The notes below the pieces were generated by a model. It was given only the letters and a program-made list of their open reading frames with translations, made no database searches and was not told the origin of the DNA. The position numbers were made by a program, and so were the translations under genes. This document shows positions 39,653 through 47,545 of a stretch of 64,000 nucleotides of DNA, one piece after another; positions within the stretch are counted from its first letter, which is position 1; every line of letters begins with the position of its first letter. This stretch comes from Gaiellasilicea sp033857955 (GTDB lineage: Bacteria > Actinomycetota > Thermoleophilia > Gaiellales > Gaiellaceae), in NCBI GenBank assembly GCA_033857955.1, contig JAWVCW010000010.1, positions 81,260-145,259 of the forward strand, written 5' to 3'.

Positions 39653-41007
39653 CGCTTCTGGCCCATGGGATCGGCGGAGTGCGTGATCTGCCCGTTCCCG
39701 ATTGGCTCTTCTTCTGGGGCGGGGCGGTCGTCCTCGTCCTCTCGTTCCTCTTGCTCGGCGCGCTCTGGAAGCGGCAGCAGCTCGAGCGGCGCCGGGCCGG
39801 GCGTCCCCTGCCCGCCGCGCTCGAGCGGTTCGTCCGCTCGCCCGTCCTGCACGGGATCCTGGGCGCCGTCTCGGCCGGCCTGCTCATCCTCGTCTTCCTG
39901 GCCGCGCTGCTCGGCGAGCCGTCGTCGGCGGAGAACCTGACGCCGACGTTCGTCTACGTGATCTTCTGGCTCGGGATCGTGCCGTTGCAGGTGCTCTTCG
40001 GGAACGTCTGGGGGGTGCTCAACCCGTGGCTCGCGCTCGCAAACGCCGTGGACTGGGTCTGGCGAAAGCTGGGGCAGTCCTGGACGGCGCCCCTCGCCTA
40101 CCCGAAGCGCCTCGGCGTCTGGCCGGCGGCGTTCTTCCTCGCCTGCTTCGCCGCGCTCGAGCTCTGCTACGTCGAGCCGGCAAGCCCGCGGGCGCTGGCG
40201 CTGGCGATCGCGCTCTACAGCTACGCGATGTGGTTCGGCATGGCCGCGTACGGGCGGAGGGAGTGGGACGCGCACGGCAACGGCTTCAGCGTCTACTTCG
40301 GCCTGCTCGCACGGATCGCGCCGTTCGGGGAGCACGAGGGCCGGCTCGTGTGGCGAACGCCGTTGTCGGGCCTCGCCGGGCGTGAGGAGACGCCGGGAGT
40401 ACTCGCGTTCGTTGCGGTGATGCTGGGCTCTGTGGGCTTCGACGGCTTCAGTCGCTCGCCGTTCTGGCAAGACCTTCGCGCCCGCGTCGAGGGGCCGTAC
40501 ATCATCGACCAGCCGGGCCGCGCGGACCTCTTCGCGACGGCGCTCTCGCTGGCCGGCCTGGTCGGCTGCATCCTCGTCGTCGCGCTCGCCTACCTCGGCG
40601 CCGTGCGGCTGGCCGAGCGCACCGTCCACTCCGACCGCTCGTTCGTGCCGGAATTCGTCCAGAGCCTGGTGCCGATCGCGCTCGTCTACGCCGTCGCGCA
40701 CTACTTCACGCTGCTCGTGATCCAGGGGCAGTACGCGCTTCCGCTCGCCTCCGATCCGTTCGGCTACGGCTGGGATCTCTTCGGCTCCATCGACTATGCG
40801 CCGAACATCGCGCCCTTCTCCCCGAACACCGTCTGGTATGTGCAGGTCGGCTCGCTCGTCGCCGGCCATGTCGCGGGCCTGACGGTGGCGCACGACCGCG
40901 CGGTCACGATCCTGCCCGAGCGCGACGCGCTCCGGTCCCAGTACGCGATGCTGGGGCTGATGGTCGTCTACACCGTCGGTGGGCTATGGCTCCTCTCCAG
41001 GGGCTAG
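39649..41007 (+). CDS. Polytopic membrane protein, family often named 'fenitrothion hydrolase'
   Basis: About 452 aa with roughly ten transmembrane helices and no enzyme motif. The canonical frame starts at GTG 39679, but seven further in-frame residues upstream give TLLAHGIGG, a start that fits this family, and CTG at 39649 overlaps the previous stop (CTGA). So a CTG start is likely. The name derives from one characterised hydrolase; I see no basis for assigning that activity. Sits between the cupredoxin-like gene and a 50-aa membrane peptide, perhaps a copper- or cytochrome-related set. Confidence 0.75.
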   Translation: MTLLAHGIGGVRDLPVPDWLFFWGGAVVLVLSFLLLGALWKRQQLERRRAGRPLPAALERFVRSPVLHGILGAVSAGLLILVFLAALLGEPSSAENLTPTFVYVIFWLGIVPLQVLFGNVWGVLNPWLALANAVDWVWRKLGQSWTAPLAYPKRLGVWPAAFFLACFAALELCYVEPASPRALALAIALYSYAMWFGMAAYGRREWDAHGNGFSVYFGLLARIAPFGEHEGRLVWRTPLSGLAGREETPGVLAFVAVMLGSVGFDGFSRSPFWQDLRARVEGPYIIDQPGRADLFATALSLAGLVGCILVVALAYLGAVRLAERTVHSDRSFVPEFVQSLVPIALVYAVAHYFTLLVIQGQYALPLASDPFGYGWDLFGSIDYAPNIAPFSPNTVWYVQVGSLVAGHVAGLTVAHDRAVTILPERDALRSQYAMLGLMVVYTVGGLWLLSRG

Positions 41008-41138
41008 TCGCCCACGGCGGGACCGGCGGCGCGATCGCCGAGGTGCTGCTCGTCGTCAGCATCGCTGCGATCTTCTTTGCCGTCTGGCTGCGCGAGCGGC
41101 GTGCGGGCCGCTCGGGCAGCGACGAACCACCCTCCTAG
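40986..41138 (+). CDS. Small membrane protein overlapping the upstream gene (50 aa)
   Basis: ATG 40986, overlapping the preceding gene by 22 bases: MAPLQGLVAHGGTGGAIAEV, a helix VLLVVSIAAIFFAVWL, then RERRAGRSGSDEPPS. The AHGGTGG start echoes the AHGIGG of the preceding protein. Translational coupling is likely. Confidence 0.6.
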   Translation: MAPLQGLVAHGGTGGAIAEVLLVVSIAAIFFAVWLRERRAGRSGSDEPPS

Positions 41139-41145
41139 ACCCTCG

Positions 41146-41700
41146 CTAGATCAACCCGCAATAGCGAGCCGTGTTCGGCCACGGATAGAACCCGCGGCCG
41201 CTTCTGTGCGCACGTTCGGCGACCCACATCTGCTCGACCGCCGTCCAGCGGTCCGCGGTGCCCTTGCGGCGCAGGAGCTCCGGGGCGTACTCGTGTTGGA
41301 AGCTGATGTCCATCTGCAGCCCGCCGTAGTAGCCGTTGCCGGTCCGCGTGCTCCAGCCCTGCGTGGGATTGCGTTCGTAGCGGTGGATGCAGAGCCAGGC
41401 CCCGCGGTGCGGCGGATTCTCGGCCTGATGCTCCGCTCTGCGCGCCCTGGCTCGCCAAAGATCACGGATCCACTCGATATACGCGGGGTCGTCGCTCCTC
41501 CGCTCGCGGTAGCTGGTGGGAGTCCTCGGCTGGCGCATCAAAGACTGCCAGCGCCAGGTCTCGATCCGAAACTCGTGAATCTCCTCCAGTTGCGCGACCC
41601 GCATCGAGGACGCAGTCGCTGCATTCGGCTGGGGGAAAGCGCCCACGCCGAGGGAAAGGGCGCCGATGAGCACGAACAGACGCACGGACAGGCTTCTCAC
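41146..41700 (-). CDS. Secreted Rpf/transglycosylase-like peptidoglycan hydrolase
   Basis: 184 aa from GTG 41700 (ribosome site AAGGAG). Signal peptide (SLSVRLFVLIGALSLGVGAF), a helical linker and a C-terminal lysozyme-like domain: CIHRYERNPTQGWSTRTGNGY with the catalytic Glu, YYGGLQMDISFQHEYAPELL and the ending PWPNTARYCGL, shared with resuscitation-promoting-factor-like transglycosylases. It would cleave peptidoglycan glycan strands. A promoter-like region and a GTTTGCAAAC palindrome lie in the 120-base leader. Confidence 0.85.
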   Translation of the reverse strand: MRSLSVRLFVLIGALSLGVGAFPQPNAATASSMRVAQLEEIHEFRIETWRWQSLMRQPRTPTSYRERRSDDPAYIEWIRDLWRARARRAEHQAENPPHRGAWLCIHRYERNPTQGWSTRTGNGYYGGLQMDISFQHEYAPELLRRKGTADRWTAVEQMWVAERAHRSGRGFYPWPNTARYCGLI

Positions 41701-41802
41701 ACAGTTCTCCTTGCTCGGGAACACGGTCGGCGGTTCGGGCGCGGAAAAGCCGCAGGCACCCGGACGGCACGTTTATTGCGTGCGCAGAGTAGCAGCACGG
41801 TT

Positions 41803-41812
41803 GTTTGCAAAC
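41803..41812. promoter_or_regulatory. GTTTGCAAAC palindrome upstream of the Rpf-like gene
   Basis: A 10-bp perfect palindrome, with TACTCT (minus) about 15 bases downstream of it toward the gene. An operator overlapping the promoter is possible. Only one copy was noticed. Confidence 0.35.
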
Positions 41813-41823
41813 GGTAAGCCTTG

Positions 41824-42438
41824 CTACATGCGGACGATCGTCCCCGCATACAAAAGTCCTGCACCTAGGGCTACGAAGACCGCGGTCTGCGCCGCCCCGA
41901 GCCCTGCGAGCGCGCTGCCCGCAGCCGCCACGGCGAATCCCGTGAGTAGCAGAAGGTTTCCGACCGGACGGCGTCGCAGGCCCGTCACGGCGACCCCGAT
42001 CAGCGCCAGCGAGCCCGCGGCGTTGCCGGCGATCGCCAGCACGCGGGCGGGGAAGAGGCTGAGGTGCTGTTGCGCCTCTGGGATCGACGTGCCGGAGATC
42101 GGCGTCTCCAGCGGCACGCCCAGAGCAACGCCGATCGCGAGCCCCGTGTAGACCAGGGCGATCGGCCCGGCGGCACGGACGCCGATTCCGAGCAGCGACC
42201 CGGTGCCGAGCAGCGCCGCGGTCAGAAGGCCGCCGCAGAGGTAGTAGGCGCGGAACACGCCATCGTTCCAGCCGGCGGCGGCTCCCCACGCGATCGCCGA
42301 CGCCCCGAGCGCGTAGGCGGCAAGTCCGGCGCTCCAGGCGAGGAGTTGCGGCTCACGGCGCTCTCGCCATCGTGACGCGAGCTGGCCGGCGAGCCGCAGT
42401 GCAAGGAGCGCCGCGGCGAAGGCGAGGATCGCTTCCAC
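41824..42438 (-). CDS. Polytopic membrane protein of unknown function (204 aa)
   Basis: GTG 42438, with TACGCT (minus) ending 6 bases upstream. About seven hydrophobic helices (MEAILAFAAALLALRLAGQL, LLAWSAGLAAYALGASAIAWG, FRAYYLCGGLLTAALLGTG, PIALVYTGLAIGVALGV, FPARVLAIAGNAAGSLALIG, LLLTGFAVAAAGSALAG, TAVFVALGAGLLYAG). No motif. The longer frame from 42576 includes the palindrome repeats translated and is rejected. Divergent from the aminotransferase gene; the palindrome pair lies between. Confidence 0.75.
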   Translation of the reverse strand: MEAILAFAAALLALRLAGQLASRWRERREPQLLAWSAGLAAYALGASAIAWGAAAGWNDGVFRAYYLCGGLLTAALLGTGSLLGIGVRAAGPIALVYTGLAIGVALGVPLETPISGTSIPEAQQHLSLFPARVLAIAGNAAGSLALIGVAVTGLRRRPVGNLLLLTGFAVAAAGSALAGLGAAQTAVFVALGAGLLYAGTIVRM

Positions 42439-42456
42439 GCCGGGAGCGTAGTGAGA

Positions 42457-42475
42457 TTGTGTTTCTGAAACACAA
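42457..42475 (-). repeat. 19-bp perfect palindrome, copy 3
   Basis: Same palindrome as at 12254 and 12339. On the minus strand it reads with central A and is followed by TCTC, as in copy 1 (AGTCTCC). It starts 19 bases upstream of the membrane protein GTG at 42438. Paired with copy 4, centres 58 bp apart. Confidence 0.9.
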
Positions 42476-42514
42476 GCGACCCCGCGCCGCGCAACCATGC
42501 GGCGGAGAAGAGGC

Positions 42515-42533
42515 TTGTGTTTCTGAAACACAA
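42515..42533 (+). repeat. 19-bp perfect palindrome, copy 4
   Basis: TTGTGTTTCTGAAACACAA preceded by GGC and followed by AGTCCCC, matching copy 2 beyond the palindrome. It ends 36 bases before the aminotransferase GTG. Confidence 0.9.
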
Positions 42534-42569
42534 AGTCCCCACGTCGCGGCGCCACGCTAGGCTGCGGCG

Positions 42570-43724
42570 GTGGCACAGAAGCGGTACCTGTTCACGCCCG
42601 GACCGACCCCGGTGCCGCCGCAGGTGCTCGCAGCGCTTGGAGAGCCGGTGCTCCACCACCGCGCGCCGGACTTCCGCGAGGTGTACGCGCGGGTCCTCGC
42701 CCGGCTGAAGGACGTCCACCGAACATCGTCGGACGTGCTCCTCTTCACCTGCTCCGGCACAGGGGCGTTCGAGTCCGCGATCGTCAGTCTCTGCTCGCCG
42801 GGCGATCGGGTGCTCGCCGTTTCGGCTGGAGCGTTCGGCGAGCGCTGGGTGACGATGGCGCGCACGTTCGGCTGCGTCGTCGAGGAGCTCCGCTATGCCT
42901 GGGGCGAGACGCCGGCCGCCAAGGATCTCGCTCGCAAGCTCGGGGAGATCGAGCCGGTCTCGCTCGTCTTCCTCGTCCACTCCGAGACCTCGACCGGTGT
43001 CGTCTCGGACATCCAGGCGCTGGCAGCGGCCGCCAAGGACGCCGGCGCGCTGGTCGTCGTCGACGCTGTCTCGAGCCTCGGCGCCGTGCCACTGGAGATG
43101 GACGACTGGGACCTTGACGTCGTCATCGCCGGCTCGCAGAAGGCGCTGATGACACCGCCCGGGCTCGCGACCGCTGCGGTATCCGCTGCCGGCTGGGAGC
43201 AGGTCGCCCGTTCGACGCTGCCGAGCTTCTACTTCGACTGGGAACGGACGCGCAAGGCGCAGCAGCAGCTCGACAGCGCCTTCACACCGGCCGTGTCGCT
43301 GATCGTCGCACTCGACGTCGCGCTCGGCCTGCTGCTCGACAGCGGCCTCGACGACGCGTTCGAGCGCCACGTCCGCCTCGGCCGCGCCTGCCGGGCAGGC
43401 ATCAAGGCCATGGGCCTCGAGCTCTTCTCGCCGGACGAGGACCGCTCCGCCGTCGTCACCGCCGCCAGGATGCCGGACGGGATGGACTCGGCCGACCTGA
43501 CGCGCGCGCTCCGGGACCGCCACGGCGTCACGATTGCGAGCGGCCAGGGTGAGCTGAAGAGCGCGATCTTCCGGATCGGCCACATCGGCTGGTACGACGA
43601 GTTCGACATCGCGACCGCGCTCTCTGCGGTCGAGCTCGTGCTGGGCGAGCTCGGCGCGCCGATCGAGCGTGGGCTGGCGGCGACGCGGGCGCTCGAGGTC
43701 TATGCGGAGGGGGCGACGGTCTGA
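42570..43724 (+). CDS. Class V aminotransferase (alanine-glyoxylate/serine-pyruvate type)
   Basis: 384 aa from GTG 42570; TAGGCT at 42558-42563. Starts MAQKRYLFTPGPTPVPPQVL, with LLFTCSGTGAFESAI, VVVDAVSSLGAVPLEMDDW and the PLP lysine in AGSQKALMTPPG. Family members transaminate alanine/glyoxylate, serine/pyruvate or phosphoserine. Because the serA gene follows with an overlap, a role in serine synthesis, possibly as phosphoserine aminotransferase, is attractive (inference). Confidence 0.9.
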   Translation: MAQKRYLFTPGPTPVPPQVLAALGEPVLHHRAPDFREVYARVLARLKDVHRTSSDVLLFTCSGTGAFESAIVSLCSPGDRVLAVSAGAFGERWVTMARTFGCVVEELRYAWGETPAAKDLARKLGEIEPVSLVFLVHSETSTGVVSDIQALAAAAKDAGALVVVDAVSSLGAVPLEMDDWDLDVVIAGSQKALMTPPGLATAAVSAAGWEQVARSTLPSFYFDWERTRKAQQQLDSAFTPAVSLIVALDVALGLLLDSGLDDAFERHVRLGRACRAGIKAMGLELFSPDEDRSAVVTAARMPDGMDSADLTRALRDRHGVTIASGQGELKSAIFRIGHIGWYDEFDIATALSAVELVLGELGAPIERGLAATRALEVYAEGATV

Positions 43725-45277
43725 AGGTCTTGGTGAGGGAGCCCATCGCCCCGGCGGGCGTGGAGCTCCTCCGCGCTCGCTTCGATGTCGACGAAGACGC
43801 CGACTCGCCGCTGGAGGAGATCATCGGCGGCTACGACGCGATCGTGATCCGCTCGGCGACGAAGCTGACGGCCGATGTGATCGAGCGGGCCGAGCGCCTG
43901 AAGGTGATCGGCCGCGCGGGCGTCGGGATCGACAACGTGGACGTCGGGGCGGCGACCCGCCGCGGCATCGTCGTCGCGAATGCCCCCGACTCGACCGTGG
44001 TCTCCGCAGCCGAGCACACGATCGGCCTCCTCGTCGCGCTCGCCCGCAACATTCCCCAGGCTCACGCAGCCTTGAAGGAGGGTCGTTGGGAGCGCTCGCG
44101 CTGGGGCGGGATCGAGCTCGCCGACAAGACGCTGGGCGTGCTCGGCTTCGGCCGCATCGGCCGGCAAGTGGCGCGTCGTGCCCTCGGGCTCGGGATGCGC
44201 GTCGTCGGCTACGACCCCTTCGTCGCGCCTGAGCGCTTCCGCGAGCTCGGCGCCGACCATGCCGAGAGCCCGGACGACGTCTTCGCCGCCGCCGATTTCA
44301 TCACGCTCCACCTGCCGCTGACCGACGAGACGCGGGGCTTCGTCGGCGTCGACGTCCTCGGCAAGCTGCGCGACGGGGTCCGGATCGTGAACGCCGCCCG
44401 CGGCGAGCTCGTCGACGAGGCGGCGCTGGCTGCGGCCATTCGCAACGGCAAGGTCGCGGGCGCAGCACTCGACGTCTTCTCCGCCGAGCCGTACGAGGGC
44501 GAGCTGCTGGGGCTCGAGAGCGTCGTCGTGACGCCGCATCTCGCTGCGTCGACCGACGAGGCCCAGGACCGTGCCGGCCTGATCGTCGCCGAGCAAGTCG
44601 TCGCCGCGCTCGACGGAGGGCTCGTCTCGAACGCCGTCAACATCCCGGTCGTCGGCGCCGAGGATCTCGAGGTGCTCGGCCCGTACATCCCGCTCGCGGC
44701 CAAGCTCGGACGGCTCGCGGTCGAGCTCGCCGGCGGCCATCCACGCCGGATCGCGCTCTCGTTCCACGGTGGGATCGCCGAGCACGACACGCGCCTGCTG
44801 ACGGTCGCGGCACTGAACGGCGCCTTCCAGGGGCGCGTCGAGCAGGCGGTCAACTACGTCAACGCGCCCGTGATCGCAGCCGAGCGGGGGATCGAGGTGA
44901 CCGAGCAGCGCTCGGGCGCCGCGCGCGACTACACGAACCTCGTCACGGTCGCCGTGGACGACGTCGAGGTCTCCGGCACGACGATCGGGCCTGAGCCGCG
45001 CCTCTTCCTCGCCGGTGCGCTCGGGTTCGCGATCGACCTCCAGCTCTCGCCGCGGATGGTCTTCTTCCGCTACGACGACGTGCCGGGCGTCATCGGGCGC
45101 GTCGGGACGATGTTCGGCGAGTCAGGTGTGAACATCGCGAACATGGCGGTGTCGCGGACGAAGGAGGGCGGCAAGGCGCTGATGGCGCTCGCGATCGACT
45201 CCGAGCCGCCGGCGGAGCTCGTCGACCGGATTCGCGCAGAGGGCTTCGACGATGCCAGGTTCATCGCGCTCGGCTAG
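43721..45277 (+). CDS. serA: D-3-phosphoglycerate dehydrogenase
   Basis: 518 aa if read from CTG 43721, which gives the conserved family start MKVLVREPIAPAG and overlaps the previous stop as CTGA; a TTG at 43730 is the next option. NAD-binding GVLGFGRIGRQVARRALGLG, catalytic Arg in NAARGELVD, Glu in DVFSAEP and His in VVVTPHLAAST. C-terminal half has the ASB domain (FHGGIAEHD region) and an ACT domain (FFRYDDVPGVIGRVGTMFG), so feedback by serine is likely. First step of serine synthesis. Confidence 0.95.
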   Translation: MKVLVREPIAPAGVELLRARFDVDEDADSPLEEIIGGYDAIVIRSATKLTADVIERAERLKVIGRAGVGIDNVDVGAATRRGIVVANAPDSTVVSAAEHTIGLLVALARNIPQAHAALKEGRWERSRWGGIELADKTLGVLGFGRIGRQVARRALGLGMRVVGYDPFVAPERFRELGADHAESPDDVFAAADFITLHLPLTDETRGFVGVDVLGKLRDGVRIVNAARGELVDEAALAAAIRNGKVAGAALDVFSAEPYEGELLGLESVVVTPHLAASTDEAQDRAGLIVAEQVVAALDGGLVSNAVNIPVVGAEDLEVLGPYIPLAAKLGRLAVELAGGHPRRIALSFHGGIAEHDTRLLTVAALNGAFQGRVEQAVNYVNAPVIAAERGIEVTEQRSGAARDYTNLVTVAVDDVEVSGTTIGPEPRLFLAGALGFAIDLQLSPRMVFFRYDDVPGVIGRVGTMFGESGVNIANMAVSRTKEGGKALMALAIDSEPPAELVDRIRAEGFDDARFIALG

Positions 45278-45701
45278 AGGCGCGGCCTGGGTCTGGGGCC
45301 AGTTCGCCGTGATGGCGGTCATTCTCGCGCTCGGGGTGCTGCCGCCGCGCTGGCCGGACTGGGTGCGTGTGCTCGGCGTCCTGATCCTCCTTGCGGGCGT
45401 CGCGGGCTTTGCCTGGGCGAAGCGCGCACTCGGCAGCTCGTTCACCCCGTACCCGCGTCCCACAGAGCAGGGTTCACTCGTCGAGAACGGGCCGTACCGG
45501 TTCGTGCGGCACCCGATCTACGGAGCCGGCCTCCTCGTCCTCCTCGGCTACGCGTTGCTCACGAGCATCGTCGCGACCGCCGCGGTGCCGGCCATTGCGG
45601 TCGTGTGGTGGCTGAAGTCGAGCGTCGAGGAACAGCACCTGGCAGCGCGCTTTCCCGCCTATGCCGATTACAGACGCCGCGTGCGGCGCCGGCTGCTCTA
45701 G
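45252..45701 (+). CDS. Isoprenylcysteine carboxyl methyltransferase-like membrane protein
   Basis: 149 aa, ATG 45252 inside the 3' end of serA (26-base overlap). Four hydrophobic helices; the ICMT/PEMT motif NGPYRFVRHPIYGAG and EEQHLAARFPAYADYRRRVRR near the C-terminus bind S-adenosylmethionine and the lipid substrate. Bacterial members methylate unknown lipid or isoprenoid substrates. Confidence 0.85.
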   Translation: MPGSSRSARGAAWVWGQFAVMAVILALGVLPPRWPDWVRVLGVLILLAGVAGFAWAKRALGSSFTPYPRPTEQGSLVENGPYRFVRHPIYGAGLLVLLGYALLTSIVATAAVPAIAVVWWLKSSVEEQHLAARFPAYADYRRRVRRRLL

Positions 45702-45705
45702 TCCG

Positions 45706-46038
45706 CTAGGTCGCCCGGGGATTCAGCGCCAACGCGACCCGCACCGTCGCCGGTTCCCGCTTCTCGACGACCGCGTGGTCGTCGTTGCGCTCCACGACCG
45801 TCTCGATCCGCTTGTCCTCGTGGCCGGGCACGAGCATGAACGTCGTGCCTTGCTGGCGAGCTTCCTCGTACTCGTCGAGGGTTGCCTCGATGCGCTCCGT
45901 GCACGTCGGGTCGGCGCACTCGCAGATGAACGCCGTCTCCGTCGCGTTGAGCCGGTCGGCCGTCTCGGCGATCCCCTCGTTCACCTCCCGGAAAACCGAC
46001 TCGGTCCGGGCGATCTTCTCTGCTTCGGGCTCGTTCAC
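45706..46038 (-). CDS. Hypothetical protein with two closely spaced cysteines (110 aa)
   Basis: GTG 46038. Acidic helical N-terminus (EAEKIARTESVFREVNEGIA), then FICECADPTCTERIEATLDEYEEAR and FMLVPGHEDKRIETVVER. The CEC-x5-C spacing might hold a metal. No known function. It converges with the ICMT-like gene. Confidence 0.65.
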   Translation of the reverse strand: MNEPEAEKIARTESVFREVNEGIAETADRLNATETAFICECADPTCTERIEATLDEYEEARQQGTTFMLVPGHEDKRIETVVERNDDHAVVEKREPATVRVALALNPRAT

Positions 46039-46091
46039 TGTTCCTCAACGCCCGACGGCCGGGTTCGGGTGCGGGCGGTACGCTGGGCGGC

Positions 46092-46577
46092 ATGGGCGTG
46101 AACTGGCCCGAGCCGGTCGAACGGGTAGCCGCCTACCTACGGGAGGCGGGTGCCGAAGCGCGGCTCGAGGAGCTCGAGACCGGCGCGACAACCGCCGAGG
46201 ACGCCGCGCGCGCAGCGGGTTGCCCGCTCGGGCAGATCGTGAAGTCGATCGTCGTCGTCTGCGACGGCGGGGCGGTCATGGCGCTCGTCCCCGGCGACCG
46301 CCGGGCGGACCTCGACAAGATTGCGCGCGCAGCAGGGGCGACGGAAGCGCGGCTGGCGAGCGCCGCGGAGGTGGAGGACGCGACGGGCTTCGTGCCGGGC
46401 GGTGTGGCGCCGTTTCCACTGTCGAGCGTCGTCCGCGTCCTCATCGACCAGGGGCTGCTCGCCCACGACACCGTCTGGATCGGCGCCGGGTCGTCCACGC
46501 ACCTGGCGGCGCTGAGCCCCGGCGACCTCGTTCGGCTCGCGCGCGCCCGTCCGATCGACGCCGTCCAGGAGGCGTGA
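46092..46577 (+). CDS. YbaK/EbsC (ProX-like) aminoacyl-tRNA deacylase
   Basis: 161 aa, TACGCT at 46079-46084 then ATG. YbaK-fold signatures: AARAAGCPLGQIVKSIVVVC with the catalytic Lys, ALVPGDRRADLDKIARAAG, EVEDATGFVPGGVAPFPL and IGAGSSTHLAALSP. Members remove wrongly attached amino acids from tRNA(Pro) or tRNA(Cys) in trans. Substrate not predictable from sequence. Confidence 0.9.
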   Translation: MGVNWPEPVERVAAYLREAGAEARLEELETGATTAEDAARAAGCPLGQIVKSIVVVCDGGAVMALVPGDRRADLDKIARAAGATEARLASAAEVEDATGFVPGGVAPFPLSSVVRVLIDQGLLAHDTVWIGAGSSTHLAALSPGDLVRLARARPIDAVQEA

Positions 46578-46609
46578 GCGCAGGCGGCTCTAGTACGATG
46601 CACGCTGCG

Positions 46610-47545
46610 ATGCGCGAGACCAGCACGATCTGGATGAACGGCGAGTTCGTCGATTGGGCCGATGCGAAGGTTCACGTCGGCGTTCACGGGCTGCATTACG
46701 GGACCGGCGTCTTCGAAGGCATCCGCTGCTACGAGACCCCGGACGGCCCGGCCGTCTTCCGGCTCCGGGAGCACCTGCAGCGGCTCGAGAACTCCGCGCA
46801 GCTCCTGTACATGGAGCTCCCGTTCACGGTCGACCAGATTCGCTCCGCGACACACGAGCTGATCAGCCGCAACGGGTTGCCGGAGTGCTACATACGTCCG
46901 TTCGCGTTTTACGGCTACGGCGAGCTCGGTGTGCACACGAAGGGCAACCCGGTCGAGGTCGCGATCATGAGCTGGCCGTGGGGGAACTACCTCGGCGACG
47001 ACAACGCGACCACCGGAATCCGCACCAAGATCTCCTCGTGGAAGCGCATCGGGCCGAACACGATCCCGCACGCCGCGAAGGCGACCGGGATCTACCTCAA
47101 CTCGATGCTGGCCGTCCACGAGGCGCAGCGCGCCGGCTACGACGAGGCGATCATGCTCAACGACGAGGGGTACGTCGCCGACGGGCCGGGCGAGAACATC
47201 TTCGTCGTCAAGGACGGCCGGATCGTGACACCGCCGCTCTCGATGTCCATCCTGCCCGGGATCACGCGCGACAGCCTGATCCAGATCGCGCAGGACCTCG
47301 GCTACGTGATCGAGGAGGCGAACCTCATCCGCACCGACCTCTACCTCGCCGACGAGATCTTCATGACCGGAACCGCCGCCGAGGTGACGCCGGTGCGCTC
47401 GGTCGACGACCACGAAATCGGGGCGGGACCGATCACGCTCGAGCTGCAGAAGGCGTACCTCGACACCGTGCGGGGCAAGTCCGACCGGTGGGGCCACTGG
47501 CTCGACCGCGTCGCGGTGGGCGACAAGACTCCCGCACAGGCGTGA
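46610..47545 (+). CDS. ilvE: Branched-chain amino acid aminotransferase
   Basis: 311 aa from ATG 46610 (46598 also possible). Class IV transaminase: VHVGVHGLHYGTGVFEGIRCYE, PLP lysine in PHAAKATGIYLNSM, EAIMLNDEGYVADGPGENIF and EIFMTGTAAEVTPV. Catalyses the last step of leucine, isoleucine and valine synthesis. It overlaps the next gene by GTGA, so both are in one operon. Confidence 0.94.
   Translation: MRETSTIWMNGEFVDWADAKVHVGVHGLHYGTGVFEGIRCYETPDGPAVFRLREHLQRLENSAQLLYMELPFTVDQIRSATHELISRNGLPECYIRPFAFYGYGELGVHTKGNPVEVAIMSWPWGNYLGDDNATTGIRTKISSWKRIGPNTIPHAAKATGIYLNSMLAVHEAQRAGYDEAIMLNDEGYVADGPGENIFVVKDGRIVTPPLSMSILPGITRDSLIQIAQDLGYVIEEANLIRTDLYLADEIFMTGTAAEVTPVRSVDDHEIGAGPITLELQKAYLDTVRGKSDRWGHWLDRVAVGDKTPAQA

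Noticed and set aside
39679..41007. Assigning organophosphate hydrolysis from the family name
   Set aside because: No catalytic motif seen; the family name comes from transferred annotation.
41701..41830. c-di-AMP (ydaO) riboswitch before the Rpf-like gene
   Set aside because: A CCGAACC-like stretch is present, but the GGGGAACC and GGGGUGAAUC cores and the terminal stem are not.
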